In this document: in pieces, positions 25,426 to 34,683 of the stretch
How the letters are laid out: every line of letters begins with the position of its first letter
Position numbering within the stretch: the stretch's first letter is position 1
From: Betaproteobacteria bacterium
GTDB lineage: Bacteria > Pseudomonadota > Gammaproteobacteria > Burkholderiales > Usitatibacteraceae
Assembly (NCBI GenBank): GCA_016709665.1
Contig: JADJMI010000001.1
Coordinates: 620,001-684,000 of the forward strand
Length of the DNA stretch: 64,000 nt
Direction of reading: 5' to 3'
Program-made: the position numbers and the translations under genes
Notes under the pieces: model-generated
The model's input: only the letters and a program-made list of their open reading frames with translations
Database searches by the model: none
What the model was told of the DNA's origin: nothing

Positions 25426-27657
25426 CTACTTGTACAGGACGGACGGCAGCCAGAGACCGATGGCGGGGAACATGTAGAGCAGCACGATCGCGATCACCTG
25501 GATGCCCATGAACGGCAACATGCCCGCGAATATCTGGTTCAGCGTCACGTGGGGTGGAGCGACCCCCTTCAGATAGAACGCGGCCATGGCCACCGGCGGC
25601 GAGAGGAACGCCGTCTGCAGGTTGAGCGCGACCAGCAGCCCGAAGAAGAGCGGGTCGATGTTGAACTTGGCGAGCAGCGGGATGAAGATCGGCATGAAGA
25701 TCACGATGATCTCCGTCCACTCCAGCGGCCAGCCCAGCAGGAAGATGATGGCCTGGGCGAGGATCATGAACTGGATGGGGGTGAGGCCCATCGACAGCAC
25801 CCAGCGCTCGATGATCTCCTGGCCGCCCAGCAGCGCGAAGGCCGCCGAGAAGATGGACGACCCCACGAAGAGCCAGCACACCATCGCCGACGTCTTGGCG
25901 GTGAGGTAGACCGATTCGCGGACGGTGCCGATGAGCTTCACCTGCATCGTGGCCAGCACGCACCACACCGTGGTCGCGCCGATGGAGATCCAGCCGACCC
26001 AGGCCGGCGGCCCGCCGGCGGTCACCTCGAACTTCCACAGGATGAACCAGACCAGCGCGACGAGCGCGAGCACCGCGAGGGGCGCCCAGGTCTTGAGGAT
26101 CTTGATGACCCGCTCCCGGGGCTCCCGGGCCAGCATGTAGACCGCCGCGAGGCCGAAGCCCCCGTAGGAGCCGATGGCCGCCGCCTCGGTCGGCGTCGCG
26201 AGACCGAACACGATGGTACCGAGCACCGCAAGGATGAGCACCGCCAGCGGGAAGAAGGACTCCAGCAGCATCTTGTAGATCTCGACACGCTCGTAGGTGA
26301 AGAGCGCGAAGAGCACCACGAGTCCCGCGAGCCCCACGCCCAGCACCCACCAGAACGCGTTGGGCGCCGCCGTTCGAGCCGCGGCGGCGGGGGCCGGCTT
26401 CTCCGCGGACTTGGTCTTGGCATCGACCGGGGCCTCCTGGGCGGGCTTGGCGGGGGCGTCGGCGGCCGGCGGGGGCGACAGGTCCGAGGTGGGCTCGGCC
26501 TTCTTCGGCTCGTCCGCGGGCAGCGGCGACAGGCCGGGGGGCGCCTCATCCTTCTTCGCTTCCTCGGCGCCCGGAATCGGCGACAGACCGGAAGGCGACG
26601 TATCGGCCGGCGGCGGCGCGAGTCCGGCCGCGTCGGGCGCGGACTGCTCGAACCCGCTGCCCATCTCCTGCAGGCCCGAGATGTCCTGCACCACCTCGGG
26701 CTTCGTGAGGGCGTTCCACGTGAGGCCCATGAGGATCAGGAAGGCGATCGCGGGCATCAGCGCGAAAAACAGGTCCCGCGCGACCTTGCGGCGCTCCGCG
26801 ACGGCGATCTGGTTGGCACGAAGCGCCTTCACGAAACCGGCGAGCGCATTCGACGTGCCCGTCGTGGCCTTCGCCTGCGCCGCGTGCGCCGGAAGCGCTA
26901 CGAACCGCTGCTGTTCGGTGAGCGGGGGCGCCCACTCCGGCTTGATCTTCGCGATGACGATGACGTACAGCACATAGAGGAAAGCCAGCATGATGCCCGG
27001 GAAGAACGCCCCGGCATAAAGCTGCACCACCGACACGCCGGCCGTGGCGCCGTAGACGATCAGCATCACGGAGGGCGGGATCAGGATGCCCAGGCAGCCC
27101 CCTGCGGTGATGACGCCGGCGGCAACCTTGATGTTGTATCCGGCCTTCAGCATGGCCGGCAGCGCGAGCAGCCCCATGAGCGTCACGACCGCGCCCACGA
27201 TGCCGGTGGCCGTGGCGAAGATCGCGCAGGTGACCAGCGTCGCCACCGCGAGGGACCCCGGCACCCGGGCGAGGGACAGGTGCAGGCTCTTGAAGAGCTT
27301 CTCGATGAGGTTGGCGCGCTCGACGAGGTACCCCATGAAGACGAAGAGCGGGATCGAGATGAGCACGTCGTTGGTCATCACCGACCAGGCACGCGAGACC
27401 ATGAGGTCGAGCGTCTGCTTGAGCGCGCCTTCCACCACGCCGTTCTGCATGTAGTAGGCCGCGAAGGCGAACAGCATGCCCATGCCCATCAGCGTGAAGG
27501 CCGTCGGAAAGCCCAGCATGATCGCCGCGACGACGAGCGAGAGCATGAGCAGGCCCATGTGGCCCTGCGTGAACTGCGAGAACGGCGGCATGGCGACGAG
27601 CGTCCCGACGACGATGAGCGCCATGATCGAGAGGCCGAAATAGAGCTCCTTCCTCAC
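25426..27657 (-). CDS. dctM: TRAP transporter large permease DctM with long Pro/Ala insert
   Basis: 743 aa, GTG at 27657 overlapping the dctQ stop (GTGA). DctM proteins usually have about 430 residues; this one has the two conserved membrane halves (residues ~1-315 and ~433-743) separated by ~115 residues rich in Pro, Ala and Lys. The insert carries imperfect repeats GLSPIP (357), GLSPLP (375), DLSPPP (392) and charged AEEAKKDE/DEPKKAEP blocks, and is presumably a soluble linker. Characteristic DctM segments include GGCLGILIPPSVMLIVYG and LSPPVAMAAFYLKGVAP. Sodium-coupled uptake of organic acids with DctP/DctQ is the known family role. Confidence 0.93.
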   Translation of the reverse strand: MRKELYFGLSIMALIVVGTLVAMPPFSQFTQGHMGLLMLSLVVAAIMLGFPTAFTLMGMGMLFAFAAYYMQNGVVEGALKQTLDLMVSRAWSVMTNDVLISIPLFVFMGYLVERANLIEKLFKSLHLSLARVPGSLAVATLVTCAIFATATGIVGAVVTLMGLLALPAMLKAGYNIKVAAGVITAGGCLGILIPPSVMLIVYGATAGVSVVQLYAGAFFPGIMLAFLYVLYVIVIAKIKPEWAPPLTEQQRFVALPAHAAQAKATTGTSNALAGFVKALRANQIAVAERRKVARDLFFALMPAIAFLILMGLTWNALTKPEVVQDISGLQEMGSGFEQSAPDAAGLAPPPADTSPSGLSPIPGAEEAKKDEAPPGLSPLPADEPKKAEPTSDLSPPPAADAPAKPAQEAPVDAKTKSAEKPAPAAAARTAAPNAFWWVLGVGLAGLVVLFALFTYERVEIYKMLLESFFPLAVLILAVLGTIVFGLATPTEAAAIGSYGGFGLAAVYMLAREPRERVIKILKTWAPLAVLALVALVWFILWKFEVTAGGPPAWVGWISIGATTVWCVLATMQVKLIGTVRESVYLTAKTSAMVCWLFVGSSIFSAAFALLGGQEIIERWVLSMGLTPIQFMILAQAIIFLLGWPLEWTEIIVIFMPIFIPLLAKFNIDPLFFGLLVALNLQTAFLSPPVAMAAFYLKGVAPPHVTLNQIFAGMLPFMGIQVIAIVLLYMFPAIGLWLPSVLYK

Positions 27658-28277
27658 CGGGAACCCTCCGGCTTCAACACCAGCTCGTCCAGCTTCGCGA
27701 TGTCCTCGTCCTTTACGTGCACCATCTCCTTGAGCTTCTCGACGTCGACTTCCTCGACGTCCTCCTCGCGCGAGGGCCACGCGCCCTGCTTCAGGCAGAT
27801 GACGCACCGCACGATCTCGACGAACCCCTGCAGCAGCAGGATGGCGCCCGCGAAGGGGATGAAGGATTTGAAGGGGTAGATGGGCGGGCCATCGGCCATC
27901 ACGGAGGAATGCTCCTGGATGGCCCACGAGTCGCCCGCGTAGATCCAGCCGGCGTAGCACAACGCGACCACGCCGGGGATGAAGAAGATGATGTAGAGCA
28001 AGAGGTCGATGCCGGCCTGCAGGCGCGGCGGGAAGAAGCCGTAGAGCACGTCGCCCCGCACGTGACCGTTCTTGGAGAGCGTGTACGCCCCCGCCATCAT
28101 GAAGAGAATGCCGTAGAACATGAGCATCACGTCGAACGCCCACGCATGGGGCGCGGAAATCACGTACCGGGAGAACACCTCCCACGAGATGAGGGCGGTG
28201 AGCGCGACGATGGTCCACGCGAAGACCTGGCCCAGCCAGGTGCTGAGCTTGTCGATGCCGAGCAGGAGTTCTTGCAT
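27654..28277 (-). CDS. dctQ: TRAP transporter small permease DctQ
   Basis: 207 aa with four transmembrane helices (VFAWTIVALTALISWEVFSRY; FDVMLMFYGILFMMAGAYTL; LLLYIIFFIPGVVALCYAGW; FAGAILLLQGFVEIVRCVI) and the DctQ signature SKNGHVRGDVLY. The C-terminal ~40 residues are acidic (EEDVEEVDVEKLKEM). Coupled to dctM and separated from dctP by a terminator-like hairpin, which commonly lets the binding protein be made in excess. Confidence 0.92.
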   Translation of the reverse strand: MQELLLGIDKLSTWLGQVFAWTIVALTALISWEVFSRYVISAPHAWAFDVMLMFYGILFMMAGAYTLSKNGHVRGDVLYGFFPPRLQAGIDLLLYIIFFIPGVVALCYAGWIYAGDSWAIQEHSSVMADGPPIYPFKSFIPFAGAILLLQGFVEIVRCVICLKQGAWPSREEDVEEVDVEKLKEMVHVKDEDIAKLDELVLKPEGSR

Positions 28278-28328
28278 GGGGGTGCGTCCTCTTTACACCG
28301 CGGTCCGGCGCTCGTGACGGCGCCTTTC

Positions 28329-28364
28329 AAAAAATCAGCCACCCCGCGGGCGCGGGATGGCTGA
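28329..28364 (-). terminator. Rho-independent terminator after dctP
   Basis: On the minus strand a stem TCAGCCA/TGGCTGA extended by CCCGC/GCGGG (one mismatch) is followed by six U. It lies 22 bp beyond the dctP stop, between dctP and dctQ, so it probably reduces read-through into the permease genes. Confidence 0.85.
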
Positions 28365-28385
28365 CTGGGGCACTGCCGACGGGGA

Positions 28386-29528
28386 TCAGCCCTTCTTCGC
28401 GCCGAAGAAGTGATTGAACGCCATGCGGTAGTCCACGTTCGTGTCGCCCGACCACTTGCCGGCACGTTCGGCGAACGCCCTCATCGAGGCGTTGACCTTC
28501 TTGAACATCGGGTTTTCCGATTCCTTCTTCTTCACGATGCCGTCCCAGGTCTTGAGCTGTTCCTGGAGGATCGCCGTGGGCGTGGCGTAGAACTTGACGC
28601 CCATCTTCTGGAGTTCGCCGTAGTCCTTGGAGTAGCGGTCGACCGCCTTCCAGGACATGTCGGCCGACGAGGCCTCCACCGCGTGCCAGATGATCGCCTT
28701 GAGCTTGGGCGGCAGCGCGTTGTACTTCTTCTTGTTGAAGACGATCTCGAACTGCTCCGAGCACTGGTGGAACGAGCGCAGCATGCAGACCTTCGAGACG
28801 TCCGGGAAGCCCAGGAGCTTGTCCGAGGTGGCGTTGTTGAACTCGGCGGCGTCCAGCAGGCCGCGATCCATGGCGGGCACGATCTCGCCGCCGGGCAGCG
28901 CGTTCACGGCCGCGCCCATGCCCGTGAAGATGTCGATCGACAGGCCCACGGTACGGAACTTGAGGCCCTTCAGGTCGGTGGCCTTGGTGACCGGCTTCTT
29001 GAACCAGCCCAGGGGCTGGGTGGCCATGGGGCCGTACAGGAACGATTGCACGTCGAGGTTGAGGCCCTTGTAGATCTCGTCGAGCAGTTCCTTGCCGCCG
29101 CCGTAGTAGTGCCAGGCGAGAAGCATGTTGGCGTCCATGCCGAAGGCCGGGCCGGAGCCCCACAGCGCCATGGCGGAGTTCTTGCCGTACCAGTACGCGA
29201 CCACGCCGTGGCCGCCGTCCAGCGTGCCCTTGGAGACCGCGTCGATGAGGTCGAAGGCCTTCACGACGGCGCCGGCCGGGAGCAGTTCGATCTTGAGATC
29301 GCCGCCGGCCATGTCGTTCACCTTCTTCACGTAGTCGGCCGCGTACTCGTGGAAGATGTCCTTGGCCGGCCAGGTCGACTGCCAACGGAAGGTGATCGGG
29401 CCCTGCGCCTTCACGATCGCCGGGAAGCCCAGGGCGGTCGCGCCCGCCGCGGCAGCGCCGCCGGCGAGGAACTTGCGTCGGGTGGTGGTGGTCGCCGCGC
29501 CTGGGGCGACCGCTTTCTTGTCGGTCAT
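28386..29528 (-). CDS. dctP: TRAP transporter substrate-binding protein DctP, TakP-like
   Basis: 380 aa periplasmic binding protein, ATG at 29528 after GAGGAG. A twin-arginine signal RRKFLAGGAAAAG is near residue 17. The mature protein (ITFRWQSTWPAKDIFHEYAADYV; GGDLKIELLPAGAVV; GVVAYWYGKNSAMALWGSGPAFG) resembles the alpha-keto acid/lactate-binding TakP group of TRAP receptors, which bind a metal-chelated 2-oxoacid. With neighbouring LutABC and hydroxyacid dehydrogenases this points to lactate or 2-oxoacid import; ligand is inference. Confidence 0.92.
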   Translation of the reverse strand: MTDKKAVAPGAATTTTRRKFLAGGAAAAGATALGFPAIVKAQGPITFRWQSTWPAKDIFHEYAADYVKKVNDMAGGDLKIELLPAGAVVKAFDLIDAVSKGTLDGGHGVVAYWYGKNSAMALWGSGPAFGMDANMLLAWHYYGGGKELLDEIYKGLNLDVQSFLYGPMATQPLGWFKKPVTKATDLKGLKFRTVGLSIDIFTGMGAAVNALPGGEIVPAMDRGLLDAAEFNNATSDKLLGFPDVSKVCMLRSFHQCSEQFEIVFNKKKYNALPPKLKAIIWHAVEASSADMSWKAVDRYSKDYGELQKMGVKFYATPTAILQEQLKTWDGIVKKKESENPMFKKVNASMRAFAERAGKWSGDTNVDYRMAFNHFFGAKKG

Positions 29529-29677
29529 GAAATTCTCCTCTTGGGGTGGTATTGCCGGCGAGCTTTTGAAGTGGCTCTTTCGGATGCTGCATTGCACCAA
29601 TCGCACGGCGCCCTGCAACACGCCGATGAGACAGGGAATCGTAGCCCTCCGAGAGGGGACAAGGCAATAGATCCCGC

Positions 29678-31045
29678 TTACGCGGGCGGGCTTTCGCGAG
29701 GCTGCCGGGCGAGCAGCCAGGCCAGGATCGGCGGGGTGGCGAGGGTGGTGAGGATGACCATGGCGACGATCACCGAGAAAAGGGCGTCGTTCACCACCCC
29801 GAGCTGCTTGCCGATGGCCGCGAAGATCAGGCCGACCTCGCCGCGCGGCACCATGCCCCAGCCCACGACCCACTTGTTCACCGGCCCGGCGGCGATGCCC
29901 GAGACGACCTTGCCCGCCACGGCGGCCACCGTCAGGGCGAGCGCCACCCCGATCACGGCGGGATCCGCCAGGGCCTGCAGGTTCACTTGCATCCCGGTAT
30001 GGACGAAGAATACCGGCACGAGAAAGTGCCCCAGCGGCTCGAGGATGTGCTCGTGGTGGTGGTGGCGGTAGCGTTCGAGCGCCTTCCCGGCCCGCTCGGC
30101 GTCCTGCGCCGGAAGCTTCGCGACCAGCGGCTGGAGCTCGCGCACGATCTCCGGCGCCTCGAAGTCCTTGAGGAAGATGGGCTCGAGCAGCACCCCGGCC
30201 GCGAACGCACCGATGATGGGCGCGAGGCCTATCGCGTGGGCCAGCCAGGCGAGGCCCAGGCCGACCGAGAGCAGGAGCGTGAGCTTGGTGGCCACCGAGT
30301 CGCTCACGCCCTTGAGCACGCGCACGAGATGAGGCGCGGCGGCCCGGCCGATGACGACGGCGCCCACCAGGAACCCGAAGGCCTCGAGCACGATGATGCC
30401 CACGTCCCTCGCGCTGACCGTCCCGCTCTGCACGAAGCCGGTGACGACCGCGAGGATCACGAGGCCGAGCACGTCGTCGATGACGGCCGCGCCCAGGACG
30501 ATGCGGGCCTCGCGGGAATCGAGGCGTTTCGCGTCGCGGAAGACGCGTCCGGTGATCCCGACGGAAGTCGCACACAGGGTCGCGCCCACGAAGAGATAGG
30601 CGTTGAACCCCAGGCCCGGCAGGAGCCAGGGCCCCACGAGGAACGCGCCGATCGCGAAAGGCGCCGCAACGCCGATCACCGCGACCGCCGCCGCCCGCAC
30701 GCCGACCTTCGCGAGGTCCGCCACCGTGGTCTCGAGGCCGATCTGGAAGAGCAGGATCACCACGCCCAGCTCGGCGAAGACATGGATGGTCGGATCCTCG
30801 CCGATGCGCTCGAATCCCCCGAAACCGAAGAGGACGAGGTTGCCCAGGAGGACGCCCATCAGCAACTCGCCCAACACGCCGGGAACGCCGAAGCGCTCGA
30901 CGAAGGAGGACAAGCGCGCGAGGAAGATGATGGCCGCGAGCCACAGGAAGGTCTGGCTCGCGGCGGTGGCGCCCGCGGCGAACGCCTCGCCCACGCCCAG
31001 GGCCGCGATCGCCGCGACGGCGACCGTGAGGCGCGGGGATCGCAT
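29678..31045 (-). CDS. Cation:proton antiporter, CPA2/KefB-type membrane domain
   Basis: 455 aa, ATG at 31045, two bases after the stop of the upstream transporter. About 12-13 hydrophobic helices; FGVPGVLGELLMGVLLGN at the start, and AAVIDDVLGLVIL with the Asp pair at 190-191 that forms the ion site in Na+/H+ antiporters of this superfamily. No RCK/TrkA domain follows. A cytoplasmic loop after helix ~9 holds a His cluster HHHHEH (328-333). Monovalent cation exchange is likely; the ion is not determinable. Confidence 0.9.
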   Translation of the reverse strand: MRSPRLTVAVAAIAALGVGEAFAAGATAASQTFLWLAAIIFLARLSSFVERFGVPGVLGELLMGVLLGNLVLFGFGGFERIGEDPTIHVFAELGVVILLFQIGLETTVADLAKVGVRAAAVAVIGVAAPFAIGAFLVGPWLLPGLGFNAYLFVGATLCATSVGITGRVFRDAKRLDSREARIVLGAAVIDDVLGLVILAVVTGFVQSGTVSARDVGIIVLEAFGFLVGAVVIGRAAAPHLVRVLKGVSDSVATKLTLLLSVGLGLAWLAHAIGLAPIIGAFAAGVLLEPIFLKDFEAPEIVRELQPLVAKLPAQDAERAGKALERYRHHHHEHILEPLGHFLVPVFFVHTGMQVNLQALADPAVIGVALALTVAAVAGKVVSGIAAGPVNKWVVGWGMVPRGEVGLIFAAIGKQLGVVNDALFSVIVAMVILTTLATPPILAWLLARQPRESPPA

Positions 31046-31047
31046 GG

Positions 31048-32331
31048 CTAGCGCAGTTGCTGGAGCGCGGGCGGCAGCGGCACGGGCTGGCCTTTCACCC
31101 GCTTCGGTCCCGGATGCCAGCCGAGCACCATGAGCAGCACGAGGAATCCGGCGAGGTAGCCCACGGCGACATGCCATCCGTGGCGCAGCCACAGGCCCAC
31201 CGAACGGGCCTCGGGATACTGGTTCGACAGCGCGACGCCGGAAGACGACCCGAACCAGATCATCGAGCCGCCGAAGCCCACGGCGTAGGCGAGCATGCCC
31301 CAGTCGTAGCCGCCCTGCCGCAAGGCGAGGGCCGTGAGGGGGATGTTGTCGAAGACCGCGGAGACGAATCCGAGGCCCAGCGTGCTGGGCCAGGAGGCCG
31401 GGGGCAGCTTCTCCACGGGCATGAGCGAGGCGCACGAGACCAGGCACAGCAGGAAGATCGTGCCCTTGAGGCTCGCGGGCAGCAGCGACCAGTCGGGCTT
31501 GCGCAGCGGCGCGGTGACGAGGAGCGCCGCCACGACGGTCGCGCCGATCACCGGGAAGTTGTCGATGGCCGCCGGGTAGTACACGTTGGCCACCACGTTG
31601 GCCCCCACGGCGGTGACGAGGATGAAGGCGACGACGAACAGCCGCCCCTTGTCGACCGGCGGCGGCGCCACCGTGTCGCGCACGATGGGTGCGTGGGCGT
31701 GCTGCTGGCGCGCCGCGATGAAGCCGAAGATCGCCAGGGCGACGAAGGCCGCGATGTAGGCGTCGAGCACCTCGAGCGGGTTCACGCCGTCGATCCACAT
31801 CATCGTGGTGGTGGTGTCGCCCACCACGCTGCCCGAGCCGCCCGCGTTGGACGCCGCGACGATGCCCGCGAGGTAGCCGATGTGCACCCGGCCCTTGTAG
31901 ACGGCGGCGGCCATCGTGCCGCCGATGAGCGCCGCGGCGATGTTGTCGAGGAACGACGAGAGCACGAACACGATCACGAGGAGGACGAAGCCGCCCTTCC
32001 ATCCGTCGGGCAGGAACTTCGGCAGTGCCGCGGGGACGTGCGAATCCTCGAAGTGCTTGGACAGCAGCGCGAAGCCCATCAGCAGGCAGAAGAGGTTCGC
32101 GAGCGTGATCCACTCGTGCGCGAACACCGAGAAGACCCCGCCGAACCCGGCGCCCAGGGGCGTGCCCGTGACGAGCGCCTTGTAGAGCGCGATCACCACG
32201 AGCCCCGAGACGGCCACCTGGAACGTGTAGTGGTGGAAGAGCGCGATGCCGAGCAGCACGCAGGCGAACAGGATGAAGTCGAGCGGGACGGGGCCCAGCA
32301 TCACGAGTTGCGGTACGAAGGCGGCGGTCAT
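31048..32331 (-). CDS. ArsB/NhaD (ion transporter superfamily) permease
   Basis: 427 aa with about 11-12 transmembrane helices arranged in two halves. Motifs FLDNIAAALIGGTMAA and VFDNIPLTALALRQGG are the paired re-entrant 'D-N-I' segments of the ArsB/NhaD (IT) superfamily, with GGSGSVVGDTTTTMMW between them. NhaD-type members exchange Na+ for H+; related members carry anions. It is translationally close to the CPA2 antiporter, so the two may act in ion homeostasis supporting sodium-driven uptake. Confidence 0.88.
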   Translation of the reverse strand: MTAAFVPQLVMLGPVPLDFILFACVLLGIALFHHYTFQVAVSGLVVIALYKALVTGTPLGAGFGGVFSVFAHEWITLANLFCLLMGFALLSKHFEDSHVPAALPKFLPDGWKGGFVLLVIVFVLSSFLDNIAAALIGGTMAAAVYKGRVHIGYLAGIVAASNAGGSGSVVGDTTTTMMWIDGVNPLEVLDAYIAAFVALAIFGFIAARQQHAHAPIVRDTVAPPPVDKGRLFVVAFILVTAVGANVVANVYYPAAIDNFPVIGATVVAALLVTAPLRKPDWSLLPASLKGTIFLLCLVSCASLMPVEKLPPASWPSTLGLGFVSAVFDNIPLTALALRQGGYDWGMLAYAVGFGGSMIWFGSSSGVALSNQYPEARSVGLWLRHGWHVAVGYLAGFLVLLMVLGWHPGPKRVKGQPVPLPPALQQLR

Positions 32332-32382
32332 GGCGGTCGTGGGGCTCGTCGGTTCGTTGTCGGGGCGCGCGCGGCGCCGGTT

Positions 32383-33039
32383 TCAGGGCGCGATGATGAC
32401 ATGGACCCGGTAGGGCCCGTGCGCGCCGATCACCATCGTCTGCTCGATGTCGGCCGTGCGCGACGGGCCGGAGACGAAGAAGGCCGATCGGGGAAGTTCC
32501 CCTTGTTCGCGTCGCTCGAGGGCGAAGGCTTCCTCCAGCGTGCCCAGGAGCCGGGATCTCCGGACGATGCACACGTGGGTCTCGGGCAGCAAGGCGGTGA
32601 CCTTGGGCTGCTCCGGCGAGGACAGCAGGAGCGTGGTGCCCGTCTCGGCGATGGCGCAGGTGCTGCCCGTGAGCCCCGTCCGGTCGTCGCCGCGGGCGGG
32701 GCGCGACTCGATGGCGATGCCGGCCGAGGCCCAGTCGAGCGCGGCGAACGCCGGCCAGGCCACGAGGCGCGGCTCGAGCCCCGTCGCGGCGAGGTACCGC
32801 GCCACTTCGGCGGGGATGCCCTCATCCGAGGCGACCTGCGCGTGCGTCGTGCCCACGCGGTCGCATTCCTTCAGGAACTGGACGAGCAGGTCCGGCGGAT
32901 GGGCGAAGGCCGGCTGCGGTCCCGTGACCGGATGGGCCATGACCGCGCGGACGCGATCGAGATCGACGGCCGTGGGCTCGGCCCCCGGCTTGCCCTGCGC
33001 GCCGCGAATGCGCGCGAGGATGTTCTCCCGGGCGCTCAT
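32383..33039 (-). CDS. lutC: Lactate utilization protein C (LutC, LUD domain)
   Basis: 218 aa. LUD-domain protein: MSARENILARIR start, CAIAETGTTLLLSS and PETHVCIVRRSRLL, ending GPSRTADIEQTMVIGAHGPYRVHVII. Component of the LutABC complex that oxidises L-lactate to pyruvate with iron-sulfur cluster help. Its ATG overlaps the lutB stop (ATGA). Confidence 0.95.
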   Translation of the reverse strand: MSARENILARIRGAQGKPGAEPTAVDLDRVRAVMAHPVTGPQPAFAHPPDLLVQFLKECDRVGTTHAQVASDEGIPAEVARYLAATGLEPRLVAWPAFAALDWASAGIAIESRPARGDDRTGLTGSTCAIAETGTTLLLSSPEQPKVTALLPETHVCIVRRSRLLGTLEEAFALERREQGELPRSAFFVSGPSRTADIEQTMVIGAHGPYRVHVIIAP

Positions 33040-34445
33040 CGCCTGCCCTGCCGCTCGCGATACAGGTCGCGGAACGTGCGGCCCGAAGGCGCGGGCATGT
33101 CGCGACCTTTCGTCCAGCCGTCCAGGCCCGGCAGCGAATGGATGAGCCCGTCGCGGCCGCCGAGCCACGAACCCACGCGCGCCGCCCACTTCATCGCGAA
33201 CGCATAGAGACCGGGCCGAACCGCGAGAGCGCTCCAGGCGTGGATCCCCAGGCGCTCCGGCCATGGCCGCAGGTGTCCCTCGAACTGCCTCTCGCGCAGC
33301 TTCCGCATGAGGTCCGGCAGCGGGATCTTCACCGGGCAGGCCACGGCGCACTCGCCGCAGAAGGTGGCGGCGTTGGGCAGGTCGCCCGCGTTCTCGATGC
33401 CCACGTACACGGGCGTGAGCACCGAGCCCATCGGCCCCGGGTACACCCAGCCGTAGGCGTGCCCGCCGATGTTCTGGTAGACGGGGCAATGGTTCATGCA
33501 GGCGCCGCAGCGGATGCAGCGCAGCATCTCCTGCAGGTCGGTGCCCACGAACTTCGTGCGGCCGGCGTCCACCAGCACGATGTGCATCTGCTCCGGCCCG
33601 TCGGCGTCGCCCGGGCCCTTCACGCCCGTGGTGAGCGTGAGGTAGTTGGTGATGGACTGGCCGATGGCCGAGCGCGGCAGCAATCGCACGAGGCAGGCGA
33701 AGTCCTCGAGCGTCGGGATCACCTTCTCGATGCCGGCGATGACGCAGTGGATGCGCGGGATCGTCGTCACCAGGTCCGCGTTGCCCTCGTTCGTGACGGT
33801 GAGCGTCGTGCCCGTCTCGGCGACGAGGAAATTGGAGCCGGTGATGCCCATGTCCGCCGAAAGGAAATGCCCGCGCAGCTGCTCGCGCGCCTCGCGCGTG
33901 AGGGCGTCGATCTGCGTGATGCGCGGCTTGCCGTGGGCCTCGGTGAAAAGGTCGGCCACCTGCTCCTTCGACTTGTGGATGGCCGGCGCGACGATGTGCG
34001 AGGGCGGCTCGTGGGCGAGCTGCAGGATGTACTCGCCCAGGTCCGTCTCGACCACCTGCACGCCCGCGGCCTCCAGGCGCTCGTTGAGGTTCACCTCCTC
34101 CGAGACCATGGACTTGGACTTGGTGACCTTGCGGACGCCATTGTCCTTCGCGATCTTCGCGATGATCTCGCAGGCTTCCTCGGCCGTCTCGGCCCAGTGG
34201 ACGACGCTGCCGCGGGCCGTGGCGTTCTTCTCGAATTCGACGAGATAGGCGTCCAGGTCCGCGAGCGCCGCGTCGCGAAGCTTCGCCGCGTAGTCGCGCA
34301 GGGGTTCCCAGTTGCCGAACTCGAGGACGGATTTCGCGCGGGCGTCGACGAACTTGCCCTTGGCCTTCCTCATGTTGGCCTGGAGGAGTCCGTCGGCGAG
34401 CTTTTCGCTCGCGCGGCGCTTGAAGAACATGGATTGGACTTGCAT
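33036..34445 (-). CDS. lutB: Lactate utilization iron-sulfur protein B (LutB)
   Basis: 469 aa, ATG at 34445 (MQVQSMFFKRR; the Met five codons later is an alternative). LUD domain with VRKVTKSKSMVSEEVNLN and SNFLVAETGTTLTVTNEGNADL, then two ferredoxin-type 4Fe-4S motifs CIRCGACMNHCPVY and CGECAVACPVKIP, and a C-terminal segment typical of LutB. Between it and lutA lies a 238-bp insertion of repeats. Confidence 0.96.
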   Translation of the reverse strand: MQVQSMFFKRRASEKLADGLLQANMRKAKGKFVDARAKSVLEFGNWEPLRDYAAKLRDAALADLDAYLVEFEKNATARGSVVHWAETAEEACEIIAKIAKDNGVRKVTKSKSMVSEEVNLNERLEAAGVQVVETDLGEYILQLAHEPPSHIVAPAIHKSKEQVADLFTEAHGKPRITQIDALTREAREQLRGHFLSADMGITGSNFLVAETGTTLTVTNEGNADLVTTIPRIHCVIAGIEKVIPTLEDFACLVRLLPRSAIGQSITNYLTLTTGVKGPGDADGPEQMHIVLVDAGRTKFVGTDLQEMLRCIRCGACMNHCPVYQNIGGHAYGWVYPGPMGSVLTPVYVGIENAGDLPNAATFCGECAVACPVKIPLPDLMRKLRERQFEGHLRPWPERLGIHAWSALAVRPGLYAFAMKWAARVGSWLGGRDGLIHSLPGLDGWTKGRDMPAPSGRTFRDLYRERQGRR

Positions 34446-34469
34446 GGGCGTTCGGGACCTATGCAGGTA

Positions 34470-34677
34470 GAAAGGCTTTGGAACCGCAGATGAACGCAGA
34501 TGAACGCAGATGGCTTGAGTGTGATGAGACGCCATCGCATGTCGTTGCGCTGACTGCCACGCGCACCGAGCCCCCCGTGCTGGCTTGCGTCGCGTTGATC
34601 GCGGGGCACGACACTTTTCGATCAATCACAAGCCATCCGCGTTCATCTGCGTTCATCTGCGGTTCCAAAGCCTTTCG
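34470..34677. repeat. Inverted pair of CGCAGATGAA repeats within the lut operon
   Basis: Left arm 34470-34516 and right arm 34631-34677 are reverse complements over about 47 bp with one clear mismatch; both contain AAAGGCTTTGGAACCGCAGA plus tandem TGAACGCAGA units and GATGGCTTG. The ~115-bp spacer shows no coding frame. In RNA this would form a long stable stem between lutA and lutB. Confidence 0.88.
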
Positions 34678-34683
34678 CATCCG

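Noticed and set aside
24343..27879. 1178-aa plus-strand frame across dctM and neighbours
   Set aside because: Antisense shadow of real genes with His/Arg/Asp-rich composition typical of GC-rich complement translation.
29529..29677. Possible sigma-54 promoter upstream of dctP
   Set aside because: The GG and GC elements in GGTGCAATGCAGC are nine rather than ten bases apart and the -24 box is poor.
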